A stretch of 64,000 nt of DNA from Allobosea sp039673065 (lineage in GTDB: Bacteria; Pseudomonadota; Alphaproteobacteria; Rhizobiales; Beijerinckiaceae), in the NCBI RefSeq assembly GCF_039673065.1, contig NZ_JBDJKW010000002.1, positions 310,001 to 374,000 of the forward strand. Reading direction: 5' to 3'. Position numbers and translations under genes: made by a program. The notes beneath the pieces were generated by a model. The model was given only the letters and a program-made list of their open reading frames with translations. It was not told where the DNA came from and searched no databases. Positions 1 through 9,716 of this stretch are shown here, in pieces (position 1 is the stretch's first letter; every line of letters begins with the position of its first letter).

Positions 1-522
1 GAGGTTCAGCGAACCGACGCAGAGCAGCACGCAGACGATGACGAAGCCGATCGAGACCTCGTAGGACACCATCTGCGCGGCCGAGCGCAGCGCGCCCATG
101 AAGGGGTACTTCGAGTTCGAGGCCCAGCCGCCCATCAGCACGCCGTAGATGCCGAGCGACGAGATCGCCAGGATGTAGAGCACGCCGACATTGATGTCGG
201 CGATGGCCCAGCCATCCGCCACCGGGATCACCGCCCAGGCCGCCAGCGCCAGCACGCAGGTAACCAGCGGGGCAAGCAGGAAGATGCCCTTGTTGGCGCC
301 CGCCGGGATGACCGGCTCCTTGAAGACGAACTTCAGCAGGTCGGCGAAGCTCTGGAACAGGCCGAAGGGGCCGACCACGTTCGGGCCGCGGCGCAGCTGC
401 ACCGCCGCCCAGACCTTGCGGTCGGCCAGCAGGATATAGGCGATGAAGACCAGCAGGCAGACCAGCAGGAGCAGGCTCTTGCCGGCGATGATCGCCAGAT
501 CGATGACGAGATCCCAGTTCAT
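1..522 (-). CDS. nuoH: NADH-quinone oxidoreductase subunit H, 5' part (partial)
   Basis: The start ATG lies at 522-520 and the gene runs off the left edge, so only the first 174 residues are present. NuoH is the membrane subunit of complex I that meets the peripheral arm and forms part of the quinone chamber. The translation starts MNWDLVIDLAIIAGKSLLLL (a first membrane helix), then shows the family signatures DRKVWAAVQLRRGPNVVGPF, LLKFVFKEPVIPAGAN and GGWASNSKYPFMGALRSAAQ, the last being a strongly conserved cytoplasmic loop. It begins 6 bp after the nuoG stop, so it belongs to the nuo operon. Identity is close to certain; only the C-terminal part cannot be judged. Confidence 0.96.
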   Translation of the reverse strand, partial: MNWDLVIDLAIIAGKSLLLLVCLLVFIAYILLADRKVWAAVQLRRGPNVVGPFGLFQSFADLLKFVFKEPVIPAGANKGIFLLAPLVTCVLALAAWAVIPVADGWAIADINVGVLYILAISSLGIYGVLMGGWASNSKYPFMGALRSAAQMVSYEVSIGFVIVCVLLCVGSLNL

Positions 523-528
523 CGGGCC

Positions 529-2592
529 TTACTCCGCCGCCTGGCGCATGCGGCCGGAGGCCAGCGCCGAGCATTCCGCCATCACCGCGGACGCGCGGGC
601 GATGGGGTTCGTGGTGTAGAAATCCGCGACCGCCGGGACGAAGCCCGTCTTGTCGGTGGCGCCGCCCTGCCCTGCCAGCGTCGACAGGCCCTCCGTCTCG
701 GCCGGAGCGACCTGGTCGATCGCGGCGAAGTGCGGGTGCTCGCCATAGAGCGCCTGGCGCAGCGCGCCGAGCGAGTCGAAGGGCAGCGGCTTGCCGAGCG
801 AGGCCGAAAGCGCCCGCAGGATCGCCCAGTCCTCACGCGCGTCGCCGGGCGGGAAGGTGGCGCGAGCGGCCATCTGCACCCTGCCCTCGGTGTTGACGTA
901 GGTCGCCGACTTCTCGGTATAGGCCGAGCCAGGCAGGATCACGTCGGCGCGATGCGCGCCGCGGTCGCCATGGCTGCCCTGGTAGACGACGAAGGCACCC
1001 GGTGCGACGTCGATCTCGTCGGCGCCCAGCAGGAAGAGCACGTCGAGCGCGCCCGCCGCCGCCATGCCGGCCGCATCGAGGCCGCCCTCGCCCGGCACGA
1101 AGCCGAGATCGAGCGCGCCGACGCGCGCGGCCGCGGTGTGCAGCACGGCGAAGCCGTTCCAGCCGTCCTTGACCGCGCTGAGGCCCTGCGCCGCCTTGGC
1201 GGCCAGCGACAGGATCGCGGCGCCGTCAGCGCGGGTGAGCGCGCCCTGGCCGACCAGCACCATTGGGCGCTCGCCGGCGGCCTCTGCCGTCTTCACGACC
1301 TCGGCCAGCGTCTCCGGGCCGGCGCCGAGATAGTCGTAGGCGTAGGTCAGGTCGACCTTCTCGCCGATCAGCTGGACCTTGAAGTCGCCGCGCAGCCAGC
1401 GCTTGCGGATGCGCGCGTTGACGATCGGCGCCTCGCGGCGCGGGTTGGAGCCGACGATCAGCAGCGAGGTCGCGTCCTCGATCCCGGCGATGCCGGGGTT
1501 GAGGAGGTAGCTGGCGCGGCCGAAGGCCGGGTCGAGCTTCGCGCCGTCCTGGCGGCAGTCGAGATTGGTCGTGCCGAGGCCGGCCATCAGCGCCTTGAGC
1601 GCGAAGGTCTCCTCGACGGCGGCGAGATCGCCGACGATGGCGCCGACGCGCTCCGGCTTGGCCGCCTTGAGCTTGCTCGCCACGAGGGCGAGCGCCTCGC
1701 TCCAGCTCGCCGGGCGGAAACCGCCCTGCTCGCGGATATAGGGCCGGTCGAGCCGCTGGGTCTTGAGACCGTCGGCGACGTGGCGGGTCTTGTCCGAGAT
1801 CCACTCCTCGTTCACCGCCTCGTTGATGCGCGGCAGGATGCGCATCACCTCGCGGCCACGGGAATCGACGCGGATGGCCGAGCCGACCGCGTCCATCACG
1901 TCGATGGATTCGGTCTTGGTCAGCTCCCACGGCCGGGCGCGGTTCTGGTAGGGCCTCGAGGTAAGCGCGCCGACCGGGCAGAGGTCGACAACGTTGCCCT
2001 GCATCTCGGAGCTCATCGCCGCTTCGAGATAGGTGGTGATCTCCATGTCCTCGCCGCGGCCGATGGCGCCGAGGTCGGAGGCGCCGGCGACCTCAGTGGT
2101 GAAGCGGACGCAGCGCGTGCACTGGATACAGCGCGTCATCGAGGTCTTCACCAGCGGGCCGATATACTTGTCCTCGACGGCGCGCTTGTTCTCGGCGAAG
2201 CGCGAGGTGTCGACGCCGTAGGCCATCGCCTGGTCCTGCAGGTCGCACTCGCCGCCCTGGTCGCAGATCGGGCAATCCAGCGGGTGGTTGATGAGGAGGA
2301 ACTCCATCACCCCCTCGCGGGCCTTCTTGACCATGGGCGACTTGGTCGAGACGACCGGCGGCTCGCCGTTCGGGCCCGGGCGCAGGTCGCGCACGCCGAT
2401 GGCGCAGGAAGCCTGCGGCTTCGGCGGACCGCCCTTCACCTCGACGAGGCACATGCGGCAGTTGCCGGCGATCGACAGCCGCTCGTGGAAGCAGAAGCGC
2501 GGCACTTCCGCGCCGGCCGCCTCGCAGGCCTGGAGCACGGTGTACTCCGGCGGGACGTCGACCTCAATGCCGTCGATGACAATCTTCGTCAT
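529..2592 (-). CDS. nuoG: NADH-quinone oxidoreductase subunit G (75-kDa iron-sulfur subunit)
   Basis: Largest peripheral-arm subunit of complex I (687 aa), carrying electrons from NuoF/NuoE towards the quinone site. The cluster ligands are visible in order: C34, C45, C48 and C63 for the [2Fe-2S] cluster N1b; H103, C107, C110 and C116 (HPLDCPICDQGGEC) for N5; C155, C158, C161 and C205 for N4. The C-terminal two thirds have the molybdopterin-oxidoreductase-like fold, without a second set of N7 cysteines that I can see, giving the short alphaproteobacterial/mitochondrial form rather than the roughly 900-residue enterobacterial form. It sits 4 bp after nuoF and 6 bp before nuoH. The ATG start gives the expected N-terminus. 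Confidence 0.97.
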   Translation of the reverse strand: MTKIVIDGIEVDVPPEYTVLQACEAAGAEVPRFCFHERLSIAGNCRMCLVEVKGGPPKPQASCAIGVRDLRPGPNGEPPVVSTKSPMVKKAREGVMEFLLINHPLDCPICDQGGECDLQDQAMAYGVDTSRFAENKRAVEDKYIGPLVKTSMTRCIQCTRCVRFTTEVAGASDLGAIGRGEDMEITTYLEAAMSSEMQGNVVDLCPVGALTSRPYQNRARPWELTKTESIDVMDAVGSAIRVDSRGREVMRILPRINEAVNEEWISDKTRHVADGLKTQRLDRPYIREQGGFRPASWSEALALVASKLKAAKPERVGAIVGDLAAVEETFALKALMAGLGTTNLDCRQDGAKLDPAFGRASYLLNPGIAGIEDATSLLIVGSNPRREAPIVNARIRKRWLRGDFKVQLIGEKVDLTYAYDYLGAGPETLAEVVKTAEAAGERPMVLVGQGALTRADGAAILSLAAKAAQGLSAVKDGWNGFAVLHTAAARVGALDLGFVPGEGGLDAAGMAAAGALDVLFLLGADEIDVAPGAFVVYQGSHGDRGAHRADVILPGSAYTEKSATYVNTEGRVQMAARATFPPGDAREDWAILRALSASLGKPLPFDSLGALRQALYGEHPHFAAIDQVAPAETEGLSTLAGQGGATDKTGFVPAVADFYTTNPIARASAVMAECSALASGRMRQAAE

Positions 2593-2596
2593 GGTC

Positions 2597-3901
<1,305 letters not shown>

Positions 3902-3911
3902 CGTTTTCGCC

Positions 3912-5114
3912 TCAGTTCACCGGCTTGTCGCCGAGCTTCGACTCCGGCCGCCAGCCGGTCGCGAGCTTCTTCGCCTGGCTGGTCCAGTCGTCGCGGACGG
4001 CCCTGCCTTTGAAGCCCGTCAGTCGCGCATCGACCCAGGCCAGTTCTTCCGCGGTCCAGGACGCGATCTGGTCGTAATGCCAGACGCCCATCTCGTTCAG
4101 CATGGTCGCGAGCTTCGGGCCGACGCCCCAGATCAGCTCGAGATCGTCACCCTTGCCGCCGCGCGCGGCGGTGAGCAGCGCGGGCTTACTCTCGGGCACG
4201 GACGCGGCCTGAGCCGGCGCGTCGGCCGCAGGCTTCGCGGATTCGGCCTTGGCCTCCTTGCCGACCTTGCCGTCCGCAGCCGGCGTATCCTGCGCTGCGC
4301 CGGAGGGCTGCGACGGCTCGGACGGCTTGGGGCGGCCTGCCGCAGCGGTCTCGGTCGCGGGCTTGGCTGCGGTCGCAGCCGGTGTCGCCTCGGCCTTCTT
4401 GGCCTCGGCCTCGGCGGCCGCCTTGGCGGCGGCGGCTTCCTCGGCGGCCTTGCGCTGCGCCAGGATGCGCTGCTGCCAGTCGCCGGCGCCGACCATCGAG
4501 CCGTCGTAGAGGGCCTGGTCCTTCAGCGTCTGCGCGCCGCCTTCCGGCTCGGAGCCGACGCGGCCGTTCTGCGGGCCGGGCTTGGTCGGCCGGCCATGGC
4601 GCAGATCGTCGAGCAGCTTGCGGAAATTGTCCGGCGTCAGATCCTCGTAATAGTCGAAGTTGATCTGCGCCATCGGGGCGTTGCAGCAGGCGCCGAGGCA
4701 CTCGACCTCGAGCCAGGACAGCTTGCCGTCGGCGGTGACGGTCGACTGCGGGCCGATCACCTCCTGGCAGACCTTCTTCAGCGCCTCGGCGCCGCGCAGC
4801 GCGCAGGGCGTCGTGCCGCAGAGCTGGACGAAGTGCTGACCGACCGGCTGCAGGTTGAACATGGTGTAGAAGGTCGCGACCTCCAGCACCCGCATCGGCG
4901 CCATGCCGAGCTTGCGGGCGACCGCCTCGATCGCGGCGCGCGGCAGCCAGCCGTCATGCTGCTCCTGCGCCTTCCACAGGAGCGGGATCACGGCGGAGGC
5001 CTGGCGGCCTTCCGGGTACTTGGCGATCTGCTGGTCGGCCCAGTTCTCGTTCGCCGCGGTGAAGGCGAAGGAAGCAGGCTGGACGTGATCGGGCGCGAGA
5101 CGACGGACGGACAT
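3912..5114 (-). CDS. nuoE: NADH-quinone oxidoreductase subunit E with long C-terminal extension
   Basis: Residues 1 to about 175 are the thioredoxin-like [2Fe-2S] subunit of complex I, with cluster N1a ligands C99, C104, C139 and C143. Usual NuoE proteins are 160-240 aa; this one is 400. After residue 180 comes an Ala/Lys/Pro/Glu-rich linker of roughly 140 residues that looks disordered. A C-terminal module follows, containing LIWGVGPKLATMLNEMGVWH and GFKGRAVRDDW, which resembles a helix-hairpin-helix (flap-endonuclease-like) element. Such tails are known on NuoE and on ribosomal protein L21 in alphaproteobacteria; their role is unknown to me. The start overlaps the nuoD stop by one base (TAATG), implying coupled translation. 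Confidence 0.95.
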   Translation of the reverse strand: MSVRRLAPDHVQPASFAFTAANENWADQQIAKYPEGRQASAVIPLLWKAQEQHDGWLPRAAIEAVARKLGMAPMRVLEVATFYTMFNLQPVGQHFVQLCGTTPCALRGAEALKKVCQEVIGPQSTVTADGKLSWLEVECLGACCNAPMAQINFDYYEDLTPDNFRKLLDDLRHGRPTKPGPQNGRVGSEPEGGAQTLKDQALYDGSMVGAGDWQQRILAQRKAAEEAAAAKAAAEAEAKKAEATPAATAAKPATETAAAGRPKPSEPSQPSGAAQDTPAADGKVGKEAKAESAKPAADAPAQAASVPESKPALLTAARGGKGDDLELIWGVGPKLATMLNEMGVWHYDQIASWTAEELAWVDARLTGFKGRAVRDDWTSQAKKLATGWRPESKLGDKPVN

Positions 5115-6304
5115 TAGCGGTCCACCTCACCAAAGACGATATCGAGGGAGCCGAGGATCGCGGAGACGTCGGCCAGCATGTGCTTGCGGCACATGAAGTC
5201 CATCGCCTGGAGATGGGCGAAGCCGGGCGCCTTGATCTTGCAGCGATAGGGCTTGTTGGTGCCGTCGGAGACGAGATAGACGCCGAATTCGCCCTTGGGG
5301 GCCTCGACGGCGGCGTAGACCTCGCCCTCGGGCACCTTGTAGCCCTCGGTGTAGAGCTTGAAGTGATGGATGAGCGCTTCCATCGAGCGCTTCATCTCGC
5401 CGCGCTTCGGCGGCACCATCTTGCCGTCCAGCGAGGAGACCGGCCCGCCGCCATCGGCGGCCAGAAGCTTCTCGCAGCACTGCTTCATGATGCGCACCGA
5501 CTGGCGCATCTCTTCCATGCGGATGCAGTAGCGGTCGTAGCAGTCGCCGTTCTTGCCGACGGGGATGTCGAATTCCATCTCCTCGTAGCACTCGTAGGGC
5601 TGCGACTTGCGCAGGTCCCAGGGCGCGCCGGAGCCGCGCACCATCACGCCCGAGAAGCCCCACTTCCAGCAGGTCTCCAGATCGACCACGCCGATGTCGA
5701 CATTGCGCTGCTTGAAGATGCGGTTGTCGGTGAGCAGACCCTCGAGGTCGTCGCAGACCTGCAGGAACGGGTCGCACCACTCGGCGATGTCGTGGATCAG
5801 CGAAGTCGGCAGGTCCTGGTGGACGCCGCCCGGCCGGACATAGGCCGCGTGCATGCGCGCGCCGCAGGCCCGCTCGTAGAAGATCATCAGCTTCTCGCGC
5901 TCCTCGAAGCCCCAGAGCGGCGGCGTGAGCGCGCCGACGTCCATGGCCTGGGTCGTCACGTTGAGCAGATGCGAGAGGATGCGGCCGATCTCGGAATAAA
6001 GCACGCGGATGAGCTGGCCGCGGCGCGGAACCGTGACGCCCATCAGCTTCTCGACGGCGAGCGCGTAGGCATGCTCCTGGTTCATCGGCGCGACATAGTC
6101 GAGCCGGTCGAAATAGGGCACGGCCTGGAGATAGGTCTTGGCCTCGATCAGCTTCTCGGTGCCGCGATGCAGCAGGCCGATATGCGGGTCGACGCGCTCG
6201 ACGATCTCGCCGTCGAGCTCCAGCACCAGGCGCAGCACGCCGTGTGCGGCCGGGTGCTGCGGACCGAAGTTGATCGAGAAATTGCGGATGTTGTGTTCGG
6301 TCAT
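5114..6304 (-). CDS. nuoD: NADH-quinone oxidoreductase subunit D (49-kDa)
   Basis: Quinone-site subunit of the complex I peripheral arm, 396 aa, homologous to the large subunit of [NiFe] hydrogenases but without the nickel cysteines. Visible signatures include FSINFGPQHPAAHGVLRLVL near the N-terminus, HIGLLHRGTEKL (quinone pocket histidines and the HRG motif), and the C-terminal DIVFGEVDR end typical of the family. Separate nuoC and nuoD genes are present here, not the NuoCD fusion of enterobacteria. Its ATG overlaps the stop of the upstream GFA-family gene (ATGA), so an unrelated gene is translationally coupled to it. Confidence 0.97.
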   Translation of the reverse strand: MTEHNIRNFSINFGPQHPAAHGVLRLVLELDGEIVERVDPHIGLLHRGTEKLIEAKTYLQAVPYFDRLDYVAPMNQEHAYALAVEKLMGVTVPRRGQLIRVLYSEIGRILSHLLNVTTQAMDVGALTPPLWGFEEREKLMIFYERACGARMHAAYVRPGGVHQDLPTSLIHDIAEWCDPFLQVCDDLEGLLTDNRIFKQRNVDIGVVDLETCWKWGFSGVMVRGSGAPWDLRKSQPYECYEEMEFDIPVGKNGDCYDRYCIRMEEMRQSVRIMKQCCEKLLAADGGGPVSSLDGKMVPPKRGEMKRSMEALIHHFKLYTEGYKVPEGEVYAAVEAPKGEFGVYLVSDGTNKPYRCKIKAPGFAHLQAMDFMCRKHMLADVSAILGSLDIVFGEVDR

Positions 6305-6744
6305 GCCCCGGCTTCCTGCTGGGCTGCGATGCGCGCGAGGAACTCGGCGCCGGTCAGGCGCGGCCTGTCACCCGCGAAGGCGTAGAGCGCCGGCTTCTCG
6401 TCGATGTAGATCTCTTCGCCGAAGGCGAGGCCCTCAACGGCATCGAGCGCCGGGAGGGCGACCGCGACATGGCCGTTATCCTGGCGCAGGCGCCAGAACA
6501 GGCTGGAGCCGCAGCGCTTGCAGAACTCGCGCTGACCCCATTCCGAGGACGGGTAGACGCCAAGCTCGGTCTTGTCCTCGATCGTCATGTCGACGCAGGG
6601 CACGGCCATGAAGGCGCCACCGCTCCAGCGGCGGCACATCAAGCAATGGCAGACGCCCATCTCGGCGGCCTCGACCACCGCCTTGAAGCGGACGGCGCCG
6701 CACAGGCAGCCGCCGGAGACGGACTGGTTGGTGCTGGCGCTCAT
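6301..6744 (-). CDS. GFA/CENP-V family zinc protein embedded in the nuo operon
   Basis: A 147-residue protein of the glutathione-dependent formaldehyde-activating enzyme (Gfa)/CENP-V fold. Seven cysteines sit in the family pattern: C13 and C15 (GGCLCGAVRF), C32, C34 and C37 (CHCLMCRRWSGG), C75 and C78 (FCKRCGSSLFWR), enough for the two zinc sites of the family. The Gfa prototype was described as promoting S-hydroxymethylglutathione formation, but most homologues have no demonstrated substrate, so no reaction is assigned. Start chosen at the ATG 6744-6742, which shares one base with the nuoC stop (TGATG); a GTG directly upstream (6747) is possible. Its stop overlaps the nuoD ATG. It is therefore fully integrated into nuo. 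Confidence 0.9.
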   Translation of the reverse strand: MSASTNQSVSGGCLCGAVRFKAVVEAAEMGVCHCLMCRRWSGGAFMAVPCVDMTIEDKTELGVYPSSEWGQREFCKRCGSSLFWRLRQDNGHVAVALPALDAVEGLAFGEEIYIDEKPALYAFAGDRPRLTGAEFLARIAAQQEAGA

Positions 6745-7349
6745 CACGGCACCTTGGCCTTCTCGTCGCCGGGCAGGACGTAGTCGGTCCCTTCCCAGGG
6801 CGAAAGAAAGTCGAAGTTACGGAATTCCTGGTTCAGCTTCACCGGCTCGTAGACGACGCGCTTCAGCTCGTCGTCGTAGCGGACCTCGACGAAGCCGGTC
6901 AGCGGGAAGTCCTTGCGCAGCGGATGCCCCTCGAAACCGTAATCGGTGAGGATGCGGCGCAGATCCGGATGGCCGGAGAACAGGATGCCGTAGAAGTCGT
7001 AGGCCTCGCGCTCATACCAGTTCGCGGCCGGGAAGACCTCGATCACCGAGGGGACCGGGGTCTGCTCGTCGGTGCGGACCTTGACGCGGATGCGGCGGTT
7101 ATGGCGCGGCGACAGCAGGTGGTAGACCACCTCGAAGCGCTGCTCGCGCTGCGGATAGTCCGCGCCGGCGATGTCCGTGAAGTTGACGAAGCGGAAGCGC
7201 GGATCGTCGTAGAGCGTGCGCAGCACGCCCACGATCTCGGCGGTCTCCGCCAGCACCGTGATCTCGTCATAGGCGACGACGACATCGACGACCGCGCCTT
7301 GCAGCGCCGCCTTGATCTCTTCGCCCAGTGTCACGAGCGCATCGCTCAT
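6744..7349 (-). CDS. nuoC: NADH-quinone oxidoreductase subunit C (30-kDa)
   Basis: Peripheral-arm subunit of complex I without cofactors, 201 aa. Recognised by the family core RFRFVNFTDIAGADYP, RFEVVYHLLSPRHNRRIRVK, the conserved stretch FPAANWYEREAYDFYGILF and the following GHPDLRRILTDYGFEGHPLR. The LTDYGFEGHPLRKDFPLTG block is the most conserved part of NuoC. It lies 36 bp after nuoB and overlaps the GFA gene by one base. Length and motifs are ordinary. Confidence 0.97.
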   Translation of the reverse strand: MSDALVTLGEEIKAALQGAVVDVVVAYDEITVLAETAEIVGVLRTLYDDPRFRFVNFTDIAGADYPQREQRFEVVYHLLSPRHNRRIRVKVRTDEQTPVPSVIEVFPAANWYEREAYDFYGILFSGHPDLRRILTDYGFEGHPLRKDFPLTGFVEVRYDDELKRVVYEPVKLNQEFRNFDFLSPWEGTDYVLPGDEKAKVP

Positions 7350-7385
7350 CGCATCACCTTCATCAACCGCGGGATCAAGAACGCC

Positions 7386-7970
7386 TCAGCGCTCGATCGT
7401 CCCCGTGCGCCGGATCTTCTTCTGCAGGAGCAGCACGCCGTAGAGCAGCGCCTCCGCGGTGGGCGGGCAGCCCGGCACGTAGACGTCGATCGGCACGATG
7501 CGGTCGCAGCCGCGGACCACCGAATAACTGTAGTGATAGTAGCCGCCGCCATTGGCGCAGGAGCCCATCGAGATGACGTAGCGCGGCTCCGGCATCTGGT
7601 CGTAGACCTTGCGCAGAGCGGGCGCCATCTTGTTGGTCAGCGTGCCGGCGACGATCATAACGTCCGACTGGCGCGGGCTGGCGCGCGGCGCGAAGCCGAA
7701 GCGCTCGACATCGTAGCGCGGCATCGACAGCTGCATCATCTCGACGGCGCAGCAGGCCAGTCCGAAGGTCATCCACATCAGCGAGCCGGTGCGGGCCCAG
7801 TTGATGAGATCGTCGGTGGCCGTGACCAGGAAGCCCTTGTCGGCGAGCTCGTTGTTGATCCCGGTGAAGAAGGGATCGCGGGCGCCGATCGGCGCGCCGT
7901 CGGGGCCGAGAAGCCCCTTCGGCGCCGGCGCGACCAGCGGATCGCCACGATCGATAGCGGTTGTAGCCAT
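7386..7970 (-). CDS. nuoB: NADH-quinone oxidoreductase subunit B (20-kDa, cluster N2)
   Basis: Carries the terminal [4Fe-4S] cluster N2 that reduces quinone. Tandem cysteines FGLACCAVEMM (C73 and C74 from the chosen ATG), the SMGSCANGGGYYHYSYSVV signature and VPGCPPTAEALLYG supply all four ligands. Length is 194 aa from the ATG at 7970; a GTG immediately upstream (7973) would add one residue. The N-terminal 45 residues, with the GLLGPDGAPIGARDPFF segment, are a variable lead typical of the larger alphaproteobacterial NuoB. It lies 67 bp from nuoA. Confidence 0.97.
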   Translation of the reverse strand: MATTAIDRGDPLVAPAPKGLLGPDGAPIGARDPFFTGINNELADKGFLVTATDDLINWARTGSLMWMTFGLACCAVEMMQLSMPRYDVERFGFAPRASPRQSDVMIVAGTLTNKMAPALRKVYDQMPEPRYVISMGSCANGGGYYHYSYSVVRGCDRIVPIDVYVPGCPPTAEALLYGVLLLQKKIRRTGTIER

Positions 7971-8036
7971 CACATCAGACCTTTCGCGGACTTTCCCCGG
8001 ATATAGGCAGCGTCGCCGCCCTCTGCGAGGAAACGC

Positions 8037-8417
8037 TCAATCCCACTCGAGGGCGCCCTTGCGCCACTCATAGACGAAGCCGACGGTAAGGACGCCGAGG
8101 AACACCATCATCGACCAGAAGCCGTACCAGCCGAGCTCGCCGAAGGCGATCGCCCAGGGGAACAGGAAGGCGACCTCGAGATCGAAGATGATGAAGAGAA
8201 TCGCGACCAGATAGAACCGGACGTCGAACTTCATGCGGGCGTCGTCGAAGGCGTTGAAGCCGCACTCATAGGCCGAGAGCTTTTCGGCGTCGGGCTTCGA
8301 ATAGGCCACGGCGAACGGGGCGATCAGCAGCGCCAGGCCGATGACCAGCGACAGGCCGATGAAGATGGCCAGGGGCAGGTAGTCGGCGAGCAGGGTCGGG
8401 ACAGGTAGAGCTTGCAT
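8037..8417 (-). CDS. nuoA: NADH-quinone oxidoreductase subunit A, first gene of the operon
   Basis: Small membrane subunit of complex I with three predicted helices: about LPLAIFIGLSLVIGLALLIA near the N-terminus, then FYLVAILFIIFDLEVAFLFP, then FWSMMVFLGVLTVGFVYEW. The loop KLSAYECGFNAFDDARMKFD carries the conserved ECG motif at the quinone tunnel entrance. ATG at 8417 is preferred because an AAGCGGGG Shine-Dalgarno-like stretch lies about 8 bases upstream; a GTG at 8426 in frame would sit too close to it. 126 aa. It is the first gene of nuo, so the operon promoter should lie in 8418-8540. Confidence 0.95.
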   Translation of the reverse strand: MQALPVPTLLADYLPLAIFIGLSLVIGLALLIAPFAVAYSKPDAEKLSAYECGFNAFDDARMKFDVRFYLVAILFIIFDLEVAFLFPWAIAFGELGWYGFWSMMVFLGVLTVGFVYEWRKGALEWD

Positions 8418-8798
8418 CTGTGACACCCCGCTTCACAAGGCCGGCGCGACGGGGCGCGCCTTCAATCTGCGCAGTCGATTAGACCCTGCTTTAGAATCAC
8501 GCAAGGGTTCGCCGCGTCGCACAACGCGGCTGTCGCCATGTAATTGCCGCATAGTTGCCAAATGCCGTCCGAACGCTGGCGCGGCCTGCGGCGCCAGCGC
8601 CGTTTTTCGCCTCCTTCGCTCCGGACCGTCGCCGGCGCGAAGACCAGGACATGTTGTCCGCGCCCCGCCGCCCATGGCACAGGCGCGCTCCGCACGGGGC
8701 TTCGGCCTCGAATCGCCCCGTCCCGCCCGTGCGGCAAGGAGCCCTGCCTTGATCCTTCTGGTCGCCCTGCCCCGTCCCGTCCCCGCCCGCGCTCGTCG
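8418..8798. promoter_or_regulatory. Intergenic region between divergent nuoA and the M15 peptidase gene
   Basis: This 381-bp stretch separates two divergently read genes and must hold the nuo promoter (minus) and probably that of the peptidase gene (plus). I see no textbook sigma-70 boxes. The lowest-GC part is about 8462-8570, the likeliest place for promoters. An in-frame extension of the plus-strand gene up to 8544 exists, but its translation is Arg/Pro/Ser-rich and lies ahead of a clear signal peptide, so it is not treated as coding. Confidence 0.5.
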
Positions 8799-9413
8799 AT
8801 GACGGCTGCGCCCCCTCGCCTGCTGCGCGGCGTCGCCCTGGCCACGCTGCTGGCCACCGCCCTGCCGGCCGCCGCCCAGACCACCGTACTGACGCCGCTG
8901 CCGCCGGAGCGGCCTTTCGACCTGCACCCCGGCAAGGAGGCCGAGGTCGGCATCGTGGTACCGCCCCCGGCGAAGGAGCCGGAGCCGGCCAGCGGCGCGC
9001 CGGCGCCGAGCATGGCGCTGACCGACGAGGACGAGGCGCCCGAATGGCCGAAGCGCACCCCCGGCCAGCCTGAGCAGGAGCCGGCCTACGACCCGAACGA
9101 GAAACCCGAGATTCCTGGCATCTCCACCGATCCCGGCACCTCCATCGCCTGCCTGCCGCAGCCGCTGCGCGACATTCTCGGCAAGATCTCGACCCGCTTC
9201 GGCTCCGTGCGGGTGACGTCGACGCTGCGGCCGCCCTGGCGCGCGCGCCGCGGCTCCTATCATCGTCGCTGCGAGGCCATGGATTTCCGCGTGCCCGGCG
9301 TCCGGCCGCGCACCGTACTCGACTTCGCCCGCGCCCTTCCGGAGGTCGGCGGACACAAGCTCTACTGGAACGGGCTGATCCACATCGACACCGGCCCGCG
9401 CAGGCCATGGTAG
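8799..9413 (+). CDS. Secreted M15-family (DUF882/YcbK-like) peptidase
   Basis: 204 aa, with a signal peptide at residues 1-27 (LLRGVALATLLATALPAAAQ), then a Pro/Glu-rich linker to about residue 105 and a C-terminal zinc-peptidase domain. Likely zinc ligands of the D-Ala-D-Ala carboxypeptidase type are H155 and D162 (SYHRRCEAMDF) and H195 (GLIHIDTGPRRPW); the closing PRRPW is typical of DUF882/YcbK proteins. It probably acts on periplasmic peptidoglycan stem peptides; the substrate is inferred. The start was placed at the ATG that opens the signal peptide. Extensin-like-C proteins are related in look and are an alternative label. Confidence 0.8.
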   Translation: MTAAPPRLLRGVALATLLATALPAAAQTTVLTPLPPERPFDLHPGKEAEVGIVVPPPAKEPEPASGAPAPSMALTDEDEAPEWPKRTPGQPEQEPAYDPNEKPEIPGISTDPGTSIACLPQPLRDILGKISTRFGSVRVTSTLRPPWRARRGSYHRRCEAMDFRVPGVRPRTVLDFARALPEVGGHKLYWNGLIHIDTGPRRPW

Positions 9414-9493
9414 CCGGCCCGCCCCGGGATTTCGCCGTGGCCTTCGACGCGGGCTTGAAGCGGCGCGGGCAAGGCCTTACACCGCAGCCGGAA

Positions 9494-9569
9494 GGGCGGT
9501 TAGCTCAGTTGGTAGAGCATCTCGTTTACACCGAGAGGGTCGGCGGTTCGAGCCCGTCACCGCCCACCA
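9494..9569 (+). tRNA. tRNA-Val (anticodon TAC)
   Basis: A 76-nt cloverleaf with acceptor GGGCGGT paired to ACCGCCC, D-arm TAGCTCAGTTGGTAGAGCA, anticodon stem TCTCG/CGAGA enclosing loop TTTACAC with anticodon TAC, T-arm GGCGGTTCGAGCCCGTC, and an encoded CCA. It reads valine GTA/GTG codons. Confidence 0.96.
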
Positions 9570-9716
9570 TGCCGCGACGATCCGCTATCCCTCGGCGTCG
9601 CTGCCGGCATCCGGCGTTCCGCCCGCCCCGCCGCTCTTGATCCTCCCTCGCCTCACCGACATTGTCGCGCCGCAGACGTCCCGCGCGGAACGGCCGCGCG
9701 GACGAGGAGATCGATC

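Noticed and set aside
8544..8798. N-terminal extension of the M15 peptidase frame
   Set aside because: It precedes a clear signal peptide at 8799 and reads as low-complexity Arg/Pro/Ser sequence, so it is probably untranslated.
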